Assembly (NCBI RefSeq): GCF_031755915.1
Contig: NC_083389.1
Coordinates: 1,178,001 to 1,242,000 of the forward strand
Direction of reading: 5' to 3'
DNA: 64,000 nt
Source: Ziziphus jujuba
Lineage: Eukaryota > Streptophyta > Magnoliopsida > Rosales > Rhamnaceae
The position numbers were made by a program, and so were the translations under genes. This document shows, piece after piece, positions 1 to 10,041 of this stretch. Position 1 is the first letter of the stretch. Every line of letters begins with the position of its first letter. The notes under the pieces were generated by a model. It saw nothing but the letters and a program-made list of their open reading frames with translations, was not told the origin of the DNA and did no database searches.

Positions 1-245
1 CTATTTCGAAAACCCAAGGACTCAATCATATCCGTAGATACAGGATTTCTAATCCTAGTAGGAAAAGGAGGGGAATGGATACTCAATTTAAAGTGAGTAT
101 ATAGAGTTCCATACTTGATCTCATAGGTACATATAGAATTTTATGGAAAGTCGTATCCGATGAAAGTCGTATGTATGGCTTAGAGAGAGATCTTTCATAT
201 CTTTTAAGATCCACCCTACAATATGGGGTCAAAAAGCCAAAAAAA
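1..245 (+). pseudogene. rps12: rps12 3' part: group II intron end and exon 3 (plastid-derived)
   Basis: Plastid ribosomal protein S12 is trans-spliced; here only the last intron and the tiny terminal exon are present. A group II domain V-like hairpin lies near 148-185. Exon 3, about 220-245, reads YGVKKPK, the conserved C-terminus of S12, but the stop codon TAA has become AAA. The sequence upstream of the window start would hold the previous exon. It sits 53 bp before rps7, as in plastomes. Confidence 0.85.
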
Positions 246-298
246 ATTATTTTAGCCCTTATAAAAAGAAAACAGATTCTTGAACCCCTTTCACGCTT

Positions 299-764
299 TT
301 GTCAAGTCGAGGTAATGTAGAATAAAAAACTACAAAATTTGATCCAATTTATCGTAATTGGTTAGTTAAGATGTTGGTTAACCGTATTCTGAAACACGGA
401 AAAAAATCAATGGCTTATGAAATTATCTATCGAGCCATGAAAAAGATTCAACAAAAGACAAATACAAATCCACTATCTGTTTTACATCAAGCAATAAGTG
501 GAGTAACTCCAGATATAACAGTAAAAGCAAGACGTGTAGGTGGATCGACCCATCAAGTGCCCATTGAAATAGTATCCACATAAGGAAAAGTACTTTCCAT
601 TCGTTGGTTATTAGGGGCATCCCAAAAATATCCTTGTCAAAATATGATTTCCAAATTAAGTTCCAAATTAGCGGATGCTGTCAAAGGGAGTGGCGATGCC
701 ATGCGAAAATGAAGAGATTCATAGAATAGCAGAGGCAAATAGAGCTTTTGCTCATTTTCGTTAA
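299..764 (+). pseudogene. rps7: rps7 pseudogene (plastid ribosomal protein S7)
   Basis: S7 is a small-subunit protein that binds 16S rRNA near the decoding site. The usual length is 155 aa; this copy spans 466 bp instead of about 468. The original ATG is TTG at 299, stops follow soon after, and the longest open stretch (371-583) reads from [13 protein letters not shown] to [16 protein letters not shown] at 581 replaces a glutamine codon. Downstream motifs IRWLLGAS and ANRAFAHFR are still recognisable, with frame changes. Clearly a dead plastid-derived copy. Confidence 0.93.
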
Positions 765-1080
765 TCCATGAACATGATATATATAGACACATAGACCCAT
801 GGATCCATACATCTCGATCGGAAAAGAATCAATAGAAAAATAAAGAATCAAAATTGATCGATATATTTCTCGAAACAAACGAAAAGGAAACGACAGATGA
901 AACATAAATCATGGATCAACTAAGCCCTTTCATGGACTTGTTTAAGAATAAGAATGAGGAATCTCATGTAAATATCATGGAATAAGGTTTGATCTTATTC
1001 ATGGGGATTCCGTAAAAATTCCATTCCAAAAAGTTCGAAATAGTTGGGATTTTTTGGAGATTGGATGGAGTTACTAATTC
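765..1080. other. rps7-ndhB plastid spacer
   Basis: Non-coding plastid intergenic DNA linking rps7 to ndhB in the normal plastid order. I see no gene in it. Confidence 0.8.
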
Positions 1081-1697
1081 ATGATCTGGCATGTTCATAA
1101 TGAAAACTTCATTCTCAATTCTACAAGAATTTTTATGAAAGCCAATTCAAACTTCATTCTTCTTCTGATGGTCGAATCAACCTCTGATTAAAAAGATATA
1201 CCTTGGTTATATTTCATCTCTTCAACAAGTTTAGTAATGAGCATAACGGCCCAATTGTTCCGATGGAGAGAAGAACCTATGATTAGCTTTTTAGGAAATT
1301 TCCAAATGAACAATTTCAACGAAATCTTTCAATTTCTTATTTTACTATGTTCAACTTTACGTATTCCTCTATCCATATAGTACATTGAATGTATAGAAAT
1401 AGCTATAACAGAGTTTCTGTTATTCGTATTACTACTCTAGGAGGAATGTTTTTATGCGGTGCTAACGATCTAATAACTATCTTTGTAGCTCCAGAATGTT
1501 TTAGTTTATACCCTACCTATTATCTGGATATACCAAGAAAGATGTACGTTCTATTGAGGCTACTATGAAATATTTACTCATGGGTGGGACAAGCTATTCT
1601 ATTTTGGTTCATGGTTTCTCTTCGCTATATGGTTAATCCGGGGTAGAGATCGAGCTTCAAGAAATAGTGAATGGTCTTATCAATACACAAATGTATA
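1081..1697 (+). pseudogene. ndhB: ndhB exon 1 pseudogene, 5' part (plastid NDH subunit 2)
   Basis: NdhB is a multi-pass membrane subunit of the plastid NAD(P)H dehydrogenase complex. The start (MIWHVHNENFIL) is at 1081. About 60 bp after the FMKA codons is missing, and several frameshifts follow. The later part is well conserved at the base level, including the stretch coding for [12 protein letters not shown] and the one coding for MKYLLMGG. The gene breaks at 1697 in codons for NTQMY and continues at 11132. The break is flanked by a GTATA duplication, so it is an insertion and not a deletion. Confidence 0.92.
1693..1697. repeat. Target site duplication GTATA, left copy
   Basis: GTATA directly precedes the LTR start TGATGTGATTCC. 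The uninterrupted ndhB sequence has one GTATA here, and the second copy is at 11132-11136. Five bp is the usual target duplication of Ty3/gypsy elements. Confidence 0.85.
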
Positions 1698-2119
1698 TGA
1701 TGTGATTCCGCCAGAACCTGCACAACCGACAATCCGCTGGGCTGCTAACCCGATATAGATGAAGACCGGGCCGATCACTAGGGCTCAAGCTAAGAAGTTT
1801 AAGGACAATCTTGCTGTCTTTACCCAGGGAGTAATTCATATTCAAAAAGGCTTTGTCCATACCCGAAGATCTAAGACCTATTTTGAGCATACAAGTGGTG
1901 GAAGCTAGTACGGACCCGGATAGCGGTTTTGGTGCAATTATGGAGACCAGAAAGCATAAAATGGTTCCAATGTTTCATTAATTTAATAAATATGTCTAAC
2001 AGGACATGGAATCAAGTCAAAGCAGCTTCAAAGTCGTCCAAAAAGGGGTTGTATGGACAGTTAGTAAACTTGGCCTGTTTTTACTGTATTTTGTGCTGGC
2101 TTTACTGTATTGTACTGAG
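1698..2119 (+). mobile_element. LTR fragment L1 (U3 part only)
   Basis: Starts TGATGTGATTCCGCC right after the GTATA duplication and matches the first 420 bp or so of the family LTR. It stops at ..TACTGAG, where complete LTRs continue with TTGGCTTTTTC. A second LTR (L2) starts at the very next base. The U3 region still encodes a broken version of the pol C-terminal motif [10 protein letters not shown]. Confidence 0.85.
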
Positions 2120-3250
2120 TGATGTGATTCCGCCCTAGCCTGATCAACCAATAACCCGTTGGGGTGCTGACCCTACACGGATAAAGACCGGGCCAATCAC
2201 AAGAGCTCAAATTAAGAGATTCAAGGACAAACTGGGAGCATTTGTATAGGGGGTAATCAATTTTCAATAGAGCTTGTCCATACTAGAAAATACAAAGCCT
2301 ATTCTAAGAATCCAAGTGGTGGAAGCCGATACGGACCCAGGTAGCGATTTTGGTGCAAATATGGACACTGAGCAGCGTGAAATGGTTCCAACTCTTTATG
2401 GATTCAATACATATGTCTAAGAGGATATCGAATCAATTCAAGCCAGCTTCAAAGGCATTCAAAAAGGGGTTGCACGGACAGCTTCAAATTTGGCTTGTTT
2501 TTACTATATTTTGTGCTGGCTTTACTGTATTTTACTGAGTTGGCTTTTTCTCTTTCTTCAAAGTAAGGGAAACGTGTGGGACTTAATACTTAACATATTT
2601 GGAATCCTAAAAAGCATATCGAAGTTGATTTGAAGCTCAAATTGGTCAAAGAATGGTCAAAGTCAATTTAGTCAAAAAGCTAGTGTTAAAGTTTCCTAAT
2701 TTGATTCTACTTTTTGTTTTAGGAAATTACCATTCTTTTATTTTTATTTTTATTTATTTATTTTCTGGACAAATAAGTTTTGGAAAGTTATTATTTTATT
2801 ATTTTCGTTGTAAATTAATTAATTCCTAATTCAAAATAAAGGAATTAATTAATCCAAATTAGATTAGGAAATGAGTGAGAATTTCGGTCACCATAGGAAA
2901 CTACTTTGTATGGTCGGATTTCTCTTTGTTTTTAGGGCTTTATTTCGTGACTTTTTAGCCTATTTAAAGGCTTATTTTTCAATAAGAATTAAGCTTGAAT
3001 TTTATACAGAAAATTATTTGTAAGATTGAATTCTCTTTGTTCTTTTTAACACCTAAAACACCATTAGTGAATGAGTGTTTTAGTTTGACTTATCAATAGG
3101 CATTCCATCACCTATTGTGGCGTCTTCATTATATATCAAGGTTTCTAATCACAGGCTGGTTAGGGGTCAACATGACCATTAGAACTTGAACATATAGATC
3201 CGGGCTAATATAATATGGGTTTAGGAGCAGGTCGTCCTAGGTTCGTATCA
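2120..3250 (+). mobile_element. Full-length gypsy LTR L2
   Basis: A complete 1131-bp LTR from TGATGTGATTCCGCC to CTAGGTTCGTATCA, with TG..CA ends. A TATA-like TATTTAAA lies near 2961, followed by a conserved U5 side with the stretch GGTTTAGGAGCAGGTCGTCC. No primer-binding site follows at 3251; TRIM sequence does instead. L2 is therefore a solo LTR or a recombination product. Confidence 0.85.
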
Positions 3251-3465
3251 TTGTGCCAGTGAGGACGCTGGGCCTCAAGGAGGGTAGATTGTGAAGTTCC
3301 ACATCGGTTGGAAAGAGAATGAAGCACGTCTTATAAGGTGGTGTGGAGGTGTGGATACCTACCTTTCCCGTACGATGCATTTTGACAAAACCTTAAGGGC
3401 TGGGTTGTAAGAGGATTCCCCAGGCCCAAAAAGGACAATATTTGATGCGGGTGGTCTGGGCTGTT
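3251..3465 (+). mobile_element. TRIM retrotransposon fragment (internal part plus LTR)
   Basis: Reads GTGCCAGTGAGGACGCTGGG, then a short LTR-like unit beginning TGTGAAGTTCCACATCGG and ending GGGCTGTT. This is the layout of small non-coding terminal-repeat retrotransposons (TRIM) common in eudicots. The end of the LTR (..ACA) is cut by the reverse LTR L3, and the primer-site part resumes at 4601, so L3 sits inside this element. Confidence 0.65.
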
Positions 3466-4600
3466 TGATACGAACCTAGGACGACCTGCTCCTAAACCCG
3501 TATTATATTAGCCCGGATCTCAATTAAGTTCAACTTCTAATGGAATGGACCTCAACCCCTAACCAACCTGTGGTTAGAAACCTTGGTATAATGTAGACGC
3601 CACAATAGGGGATGGAAAACCTATTGATAAGTCAAGCTAAAACAACCAATTCTCTAATGGTGTTTTAGGTGTTCTCAAAGAACAAAGATATAATTAATCT
3701 CACAAGTATTTTCTTAATCAAATCAAAGTTTTTATTCATACTGAAAAATAATCCTTTAAATAGGCTACAAAGCAACGAAATAAAACCCTAAAAATAAAGA
3801 AAATCGGCCACCACACATAAAGAAACCTAGTTGGCGGAAACTATACTTCCTTTCCTAATCTAAGTTTGATTAATTAATTCCTTTATATTAAATTAGAAAT
3901 TAATTAATTTACAATGGAAAGAATAGAATAAAAACCTTCCTAAAGTTATTTGTCCAGAGAATAAATAAATAAAAGCCAAAAAGTAATGGTAGTTTCCTAA
4001 AACAAAAAGTAAAAACAAATTAGGAAACTAAAAATGCTAGCCTTTTGATCAAGTTGACTTTGATCAATCTTTGACCTCTTTGAGCTTCAAATCAGCTTCT
4101 AGATTCCTTTTAGGATGCCAAATAAGCTGAATATGAAGTCCCACACGTTGCCCATGCTTGGAAAAATAAGAAAAGGCTAATACAGTAAAATATAGTAAAG
4201 CTAGCAAGCCATACAGCAAATTCGGCCGAATTGTTGATGCTATCCTTACAAGCCCTTTTTGATTGCATTTGAGGCTGCTTTAACTTGATTCCATGACCTA
4301 TTAGGCATATGTATTGAACCCATAAAACATTGGAACCATTTCATGCTTCCCGGACTCCAAAAATGTACCAAAACCGTCACCCGGGTTCGTATCCGCTTCC
4401 ACCACTTGGATGCTTAGAATAGGCTTTGTATCTTCAAGTATGGACAAGCTCTGGTGAGATTGATTACCCCTTGTATAAATACTCCCAGGTTGTCCTTAAA
4501 TCTCTTAATTTGAACTCTTATGATTGGCCTAGTCTTCATCCTTGTCAAGTTAGCACCCCAGCGAGTTATTAGTTGAGCGGGCTCGGGCGGAATCACATCA
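3466..4600 (-). mobile_element. Full-length gypsy LTR L3, solo, minus strand
   Basis: On the + strand it reads from TGATACGAACCTAGGACG to GGAATCACATCA, a complete 1135-bp LTR in reverse. Both flanks are TRIM sequence: CTGTT on the left and CTATC on the right, which may be a diverged 5-bp target duplication. No internal region adjoins it, so it is best read as a solo LTR left by LTR-LTR recombination. By eye it is closer to L10 and L11 of element C than to L2. Confidence 0.85.
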
Positions 4601-4681
4601 CTATCACAGATGGTACCAGAGCTGGACCGGGATCGGTGTGCCAGCAAGGACGCTGGGCCCCAAGGGGGGAAGGGAATGAAA
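4601..4681 (+). mobile_element. TRIM fragment: primer-site and internal part
   Basis: Reads CTATCACAGATGGTACCAGAGC and on to TGTGCCAGCAAGGACGCTGG. TGGTACCAGAGC resembles an initiator-Met tRNA primer site. It continues the TRIM unit interrupted by L3 and is cut at 4682 by the LTR fragment L4. Confidence 0.6.
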
Positions 4682-5721
4682 CAAGCTAAGAAGTTTAAGG
4701 ACAATCTTGTTGTCTTTATCCAATAATTATTTCATATTCAAAAGGGCTTGTCCATACTCGAAGATCTAAGACCTATTTTGAGCATAGAAGTGGTGGAAGC
4801 CAATACGGACCTAGGTAGCGGTTTTGGTGCAATTATGGAGGCCGGGAAGCATGAAATGGTTCCAACGTTTCATGAATTCAATAAATATGTCTAAGAGGAC
4901 ATGGAATCAAGTCAAAGCAGCTTCAAAGTCATCCAAAAAGGGGTTGTACGGACAGTTAGTAAATTTGGCCTGTTTTTGCTGTATTTTGTTCTGGCTTTAC
5001 TGTATTATGCTGAGTTGGCTTTTTCTCTTTCCTCCAAGCAAGGGCAATGTGTGGCACCCCATAATATGCTCATTTGGCATCCTAAAAAGCATATAGAAGC
5101 TGATTTTCAGCTCAATGAGGCTAAAGATTGGTCAATGTCAACTTAGTCAAAAAGCTAGTATTTTAGTTTCCTAATTTGATTTTACTTTTTGTTTTAGGAA
5201 ATTACCATTACTTTTTGTTTTATTTATTTATTTTCTAGAGCAACAAGTTTAAGAAAGTTATTATTTTATTATTGTCATTGTAAATTAATTAATTCCTAAT
5301 TCAAAATAAAGGAATTAGTTAATCCAAATTAGATTAGTAAAGAGTGAGAATTTTGGCCACCATAGGAAACCACTTTGTATGGTCGATTTTCCCTTTGGTT
5401 TTTCGGGTTTATTTCGTGACTTTGTAGCCTATTTAAAGGCTTATTTTTCAATAAGAAGTAAGCTTGAATTTTATACAAAAAATTATTTGTGAGATTGAAT
5501 TCTCTTTGTTCTTTTGAACGCCTAAAACACCATTAGTGAATGAGTGTTTTAGTTTGAGTTATCAACAGGCCTTCCATCACCTATTCTGGCATCTTCATTA
5601 TATACCAAGGCTTCTAATCACGGGTTGGTTAGAGGTCAAGGTGACCATTAGAACCTGAACGTAATTAGATCCGGGCTAATATAATACGGGTTTAGGAGCA
5701 GGTCGTCCTAGGTTCGTATCA
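4682..5721 (+). mobile_element. Gypsy LTR L4, 5'-truncated
   Basis: Enters the family LTR about 100 bp downstream of its start (CAAGCTAAGAAGTTTAAGG) and ends at TTCGTATCA. An open frame of 90 codons at 4824-5096 is only LTR sequence. It is followed directly by another truncated LTR. Confidence 0.85.
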
Positions 5722-6397
5722 ACGTGTGGGACTTCATGATCAGCTTATTTGGCATCCTAAAAAGCATATTGAAGCTGATTTGGAGCTCAAATTGGTCAAA
5801 GAATTATCAAAGTCAACTTAATCAAAAAGCTAGTATTTTAGTTTCCTAATTTGATTCTACTTTTGATTTTAGGAAATTACCATTCCTTTTTTGTTTTTAT
5901 TTATTTATTTGCTGGACAAATAAGTTTATGAAAGTTATTATTTTATTATTTTCATTGTAAATTAATTAATTCCTAATTCAAAATCAATGAATTACTTAAT
6001 CCAAGTTAGATTCGGAAAGGAGTGAGAATTTCGGCCACCATAGGAAACTACTTTGTATGGCCGGTTTTCGGTTTATTTTTAGGGTTTATTTCGTGACTTT
6101 GTAGCCTATTTAAAGATTCTTTTTCAATAAGAATTAAGCTTGAATTTTATACAGAAAATTATTTGTTAGATTGAATTCTCTCTGTTCTTTTGGACAACTA
6201 AAACACCATTAGAGAGTGAGTGTTTTAGTTTGACTTATCAATAGGACTTCCACCACCTATTGTGGCATCTTCCTTATATACCAAGGTTTCTAATCACAGG
6301 TAGGTTAGGGGTCAAGGTGACCATTATAAGTTGAACATAATTAGATCCGGGCTAATATAATATGGGTTTAGGAGCAGGTCGTCTTAGGTTCGTATCA
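5722..6397 (+). mobile_element. Gypsy LTR L5, 5'-truncated; serves as 5' LTR of element A
   Basis: Begins at the internal LTR position ACGTGTGGGACTTC and ends CGTATCA at 6397. A tRNA primer site follows, so this is the 5' LTR of element A with its U3 half lost. The head-to-tail L4/L5 join suggests unequal LTR recombination. Confidence 0.85.
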
Positions 6398-6399
6398 TT

Positions 6400-6413
6400 T
6401 TGTATCAGAGCCG
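6400..6413 (+). other. Primer-binding site of element A (tRNA-iMet type)
   Basis: TTGTATCAGAGCC lies two bases after the LTR end. It matches, with one change, the TGGTATCAGAGCC primer site complementary to the 3' end of plant initiator methionine tRNA, from which minus-strand cDNA synthesis starts. Confidence 0.75.
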
Positions 6414-7558
6414 AATTTTGTTCAGGTTTAATATATCTTTATTTTCTTTATTTGTTTTTGTGTTATTCTATAATTTTAGCATTAGGTTATGGTTGCATCC
6501 CTCCCATACACGTTTTGCATCTTTAAAAAAAAAAAAAATCATTTCTAGTTGAATTAGGATTTCCTAGTTTTACCGTATTTTTTGTTTCCTAGTTTGTTGG
6601 TTGTTTTTCATCATTATTCTTGTTAATTTTGGTCTTTGTTGATTTTTCTTTGCTGTTTTAGTATTCAATATTTTCATCATATATTCAAAAAAAAAAAAAA
6701 GAAAAAAGAAGAAGGGTTTGCGGCAACATATTTACCAAAAGAAAAAAAAAAAAACTGCACTTTTGTTTTTGTTGGAGGCCATGGGTTTGGTGGATTTTTG
6801 GTGTGGAATTGCAATTGTTAGTGTTGATCTTTGCTACTGCAGTTGTTTTATGATCTGTGGGTGAAAACATGAAAAAAAAAAAAAAAAAAGAAAGAAAAAG
6901 CAGGATTAAAAAAAAAAAAAACAATTTTGGTTTGTTGAATTTGGTGCTGCTGGAATTTCGTTGAGCTGCTGCTGTTGACTATTTGTTGCATATTTGGAGT
7001 TTCTGGATAATTATTTTTGCTGCTGGGTATTTGGATTTTGGGTGTTTAAATTATTTGGATTAAAATTAGTTAAAGGAATTGATACAAAGCTTGAATTACA
7101 AGAACGACAACCAACACTATTCTATATTTTTGTTCGATTTGATTCTTGTTTGAGTTTAAAATTCTTTTTCTTAAATTTTATTCTTGAATCCTTAATCTCT
7201 TACCCTCTGGTCCAGTTCTTAAAAATTCCAAAATTTTCTCATTGTTTTGCCTTATTTTGCCTAGAAAAGTCGAAAACTAGGATTTGTTAATTCCTTCGGT
7301 ATTGCTTTCTTTTTGCTACTGTTTTGTTGATAAGTTTAATTAAAACATACTTGTGATCTAATTGCTGTTTTTTGGGTGTTTTAATTGGAACTTTGACATA
7401 ATTCATTGAGCGGAAAAAGGCAAGAGTGTGTGAGCTTGAAAGAGGGTAAAAGCCGAAACTAGTGTGAAAACACGAGTGTCGAGACCTTGATTGAGTTAAA
7501 CATGTGAGGGAGTGACTTTTGGTGAGAATTTATTTTATTTTGCATTATTTATACTAAC
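6414..7558 (+). mobile_element. Untranslated leader of element A
   Basis: About 1.1 kb between primer site and gag, rich in homopolymer A and T runs. The same leader, in the same order, occurs in element B (48803-49921) and in reverse in element C (about 61984-63146). Short open frames here (for example 6994-7290) are not conserved as proteins. Confidence 0.7.
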
Positions 7559-9934
7559 ATGGCAGATTCAAGGGTGAGAAGAGGAGATCCACCTTTAAGG
7601 ATTAATGAAGAAGAGTCCGTAGGATTCCATGGCGGTTCCCGAGCTTCGGGGAGTGGTGAGCAAAGGAACATGAAGGCTATCTTGGAGCAACTACAGCAGA
7701 TGAATAGTCAATTTCACCATTTAAATCAAAGGATGGATAGGTTAGAAACATCCCAAGGAGTGCCGAATATAAGGATAGATGCTCATGGAGGACATGATCG
7801 AGGTTGAGGAGGCCGAGTGAGACCAAGAGAGGAGTTAGAGGAGGAAAATTTTGGAGATGACTTTGAAGAAGGAATGGATTAAACACTTGCTGTCCAAGAG
7901 AGGCTAGGTTGTGGGAGGCATAGGAGAGAGGATGTAGATGATGATCTTGGCAACATCAAGGTAAACATCCCACCATTCATGGGTAAAAGTGATCCGGAAG
8001 CATATTTGGAATGGGAAGAGAGAATGGAGATGATCTTTGATTGTCATAATTATTCGGAGGCTAAGAAGGTGAAATTGGCAGCAATGGAGTTTGGCCATTA
8101 TGCACTCCAATGGTAGACCAATGAGCAAGGAAATAGGTCTGTGGAGGATTATTACAAGGAGATGGAGATGCTTACGATGAGACTAAGTATGAATGAGGAT
8201 AGAGAAGCAACTATGGTAAGGTTCCTTGGTGGTTTGAATTGTGAAATAGCCAATCAACTAGAATTGCAACAATATGTAGAATTGGAGGAGATGTTGCATG
8301 TGGCTATTAAATTGGAGCATCAATTCAAGAGGAGGGGTGTAGGCTCATGGTTTGTAGGAGTTTCCAACAGCGGAAGATCAATTCCAAGTGGCTGGAGAAA
8401 CAATCCTACCTTTGAAAACAACTCAAAGCTAAAAGTTGGTGAAGAAAGTTCAAATCGGCCAAGGAGAGAGACTAGAACCGAATCTGTCCAAGCATACAAA
8501 AGTGAAGGTAAATCTAATCCTAAGCCTTCTAAAACTCATGAAATTGTGTGTTTTAAATGCCAGGGATGAGGACACATCACTAGCCAATGCCCGAATAGGA
8601 GGATTATGATGTTGAAAGGTAATGGCGAACTAGAATCCGAAAGTGAAGAAAGTGATGCTGAAACTGAAATTTAAGATGGAGAAGTCGGAGATGATGAGCA
8701 TGAGGAACCCGAAACACTCCAACCTTCAAGGGATGACTTAAGCTTGGTTGCAAGGAAGGTCCTTACTGTATACAAAGATGAGGAACAAATTCAAAAGAGA
8801 AAATATCTTCCACACCAGATGCGAAATTCAAGGCAACATATGTAGTATGATTATAAATAGTGGAAGATGTGCAAATATAATTAGTAGCATGGTAGTTGAT
8901 AAATTAAGCTTAACAACTAGTAAACATCGAGAACCATATAGATTACAATGGCTACATAATAGTGGTGAGATAAAAGTAAATAAACAAGCCAAAGTAAAAT
9001 TCAGCATTGATACATATGTGGATGTTGTATTGTGTGATGTTGTTTCTATGCATGTGGGTCATATTTTGTTGGGTAGGCCATGGCAATTTGATAGAGATGC
9101 TATCCATTATGGTACAGAGAATAGCATTGTATTTAAATTTAAAGGGAAAAAGTTTAAGCTGGAGCCATTAACTCCAAAGGAAGTATTTAACAATCAACTT
9201 CATATGCAACAAAGGAGGGAAGCCGAGAGGCTCAAAGAGAAGGCTAGTATGGCACCAACGGTTCCACCATCCATTCAAGAGGAGAAAGGTGAGCTTGCTG
9301 TCCAAGGTAAGTCTTCTAAAACCCAGGTTGAGTGGAAATATTTTAACAAACTCAAGAGAGACAAAGTGAGAGAAAAAGCCGAGTGTGAGACAAAACAAAT
9401 GCAAACCGTGAGTGGGAAAGAAAAAGAAAGGAAAGAGAAGAAAAATAAAAAAATTTATCTTAGCTTTGGTGATGTTAATAAAGTAATTATGAATAAGAAA
9501 TCATTGCTGGTCATGAATTTTAAAGATACTTATTTAAAGATGTTTTTGTTACATAGAACTTTATCTAGATTGTTGAGAGCTTTACTTAGTGGAAATCTGA
9601 AAATTTGGGAAATATTGTTTGCTAACTTTAAAAAGTGTAATTTTTACCATAATGAGCATGTATTTCTAGATTTTGTTGTAATAGTGTTTGACCCAAGAGA
9701 AATGGTTTGGTTGCACTTACAAAAGGAGAGGTTTCCTTAACAAAGAAAGTCAAAGCTCATGCCGCGTGTGGATGGACCTTTTCAAGTTTTTGAGCGGATT
9801 AACGAGAATACCTACAAACTTGATTTAATAGGTGAGTATAGTGTTAGTGCCACATTTAATGTTACTGTTTTATCTCTTTTTGCTACAGGTGCTGATCTAG
9901 ATTTGAGGACAAATCCTTTTCAAGAGGAGGAGAA
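7559..9934 (+). pseudogene. Element A gag-pol pseudogene, non-autonomous Ty3/gypsy
   Basis: Starts MADSRVRRGDPPLR at 7559. Gag keeps PPFMGKSDPEAYLEWEE but lacks about 43 residues after TNEQG that elements B and C retain. Stops occur near 7805, 7880, 8116, 8567 (inside the CCHC knuckle CFKCQG-GH) and 8672. The protease active site is NSG instead of DSG, so it would be inactive. Most of RT, RNase H and integrase is missing. After a lysine-rich linker, pol continues as a joined piece: an integrase stretch (RTLSRLLRALLSGNLK, about 9550-9613), an RT thumb-like stretch (NFKKCNFYHNEHVFL, about 9613-9680), then the integrase C-terminus (about 9681-9934, KERFP..QRKSKLMPR). Element C has exactly the same joins. 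I see no chromodomain or env. Confidence 0.88.
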
Positions 9935-10041
9935 TACTATGATTCCGCCCGAACCTGCACAACCGACAATCCGCTTGGCTGCTGACCCAATACGGATGAA
10001 GACCGGGCCGATCACTAGGGCTCAAGCTAAGAAGTTTAAGG
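9935..10041 (+). mobile_element. LTR fragment L6 (3' LTR start of element A)
   Basis: TACTATGATTCCGCCCGAACC corresponds to the LTR start, degraded. The pol frame continues into it ([21 protein letters not shown]). After about 107 bp it switches at a short AA overlap into a reverse-oriented LTR (L7), so the 3' LTR is almost wholly lost. Confidence 0.8.

Larger units (their letters stand above)
1..1697. other. NUPT segment S1, left part (plastid inverted-repeat DNA)
   Basis: Contiguous plastid-type sequence in the plastid gene order rps12 exon 3, rps7, ndhB, as in the inverted repeat of most angiosperm plastomes. Every gene carries substitutions, stops or small deletions, so this is an old non-functional copy. 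The block stops in the middle of ndhB at a retrotransposon composite and resumes at 11132 with the next ndhB codons. Nuclear location is inferred from the retrotransposon and CACTA-type neighbours; passage through the mitochondrion cannot be excluded. Confidence 0.9.

Noticed and set aside
1929..2538. Open frames starting MVQLWRPESIKWFQ and similar, found at several places
   Set aside because: They are pieces of the repeated LTR, present wherever the LTR occurs, with different breaks in each copy.
6994..7290. 98-codon frame in the leader of element A (and 135-codon frame at 62605-62198)
   Set aside because: Part of the untranslated leader; the frame is not kept across elements A, B and C.
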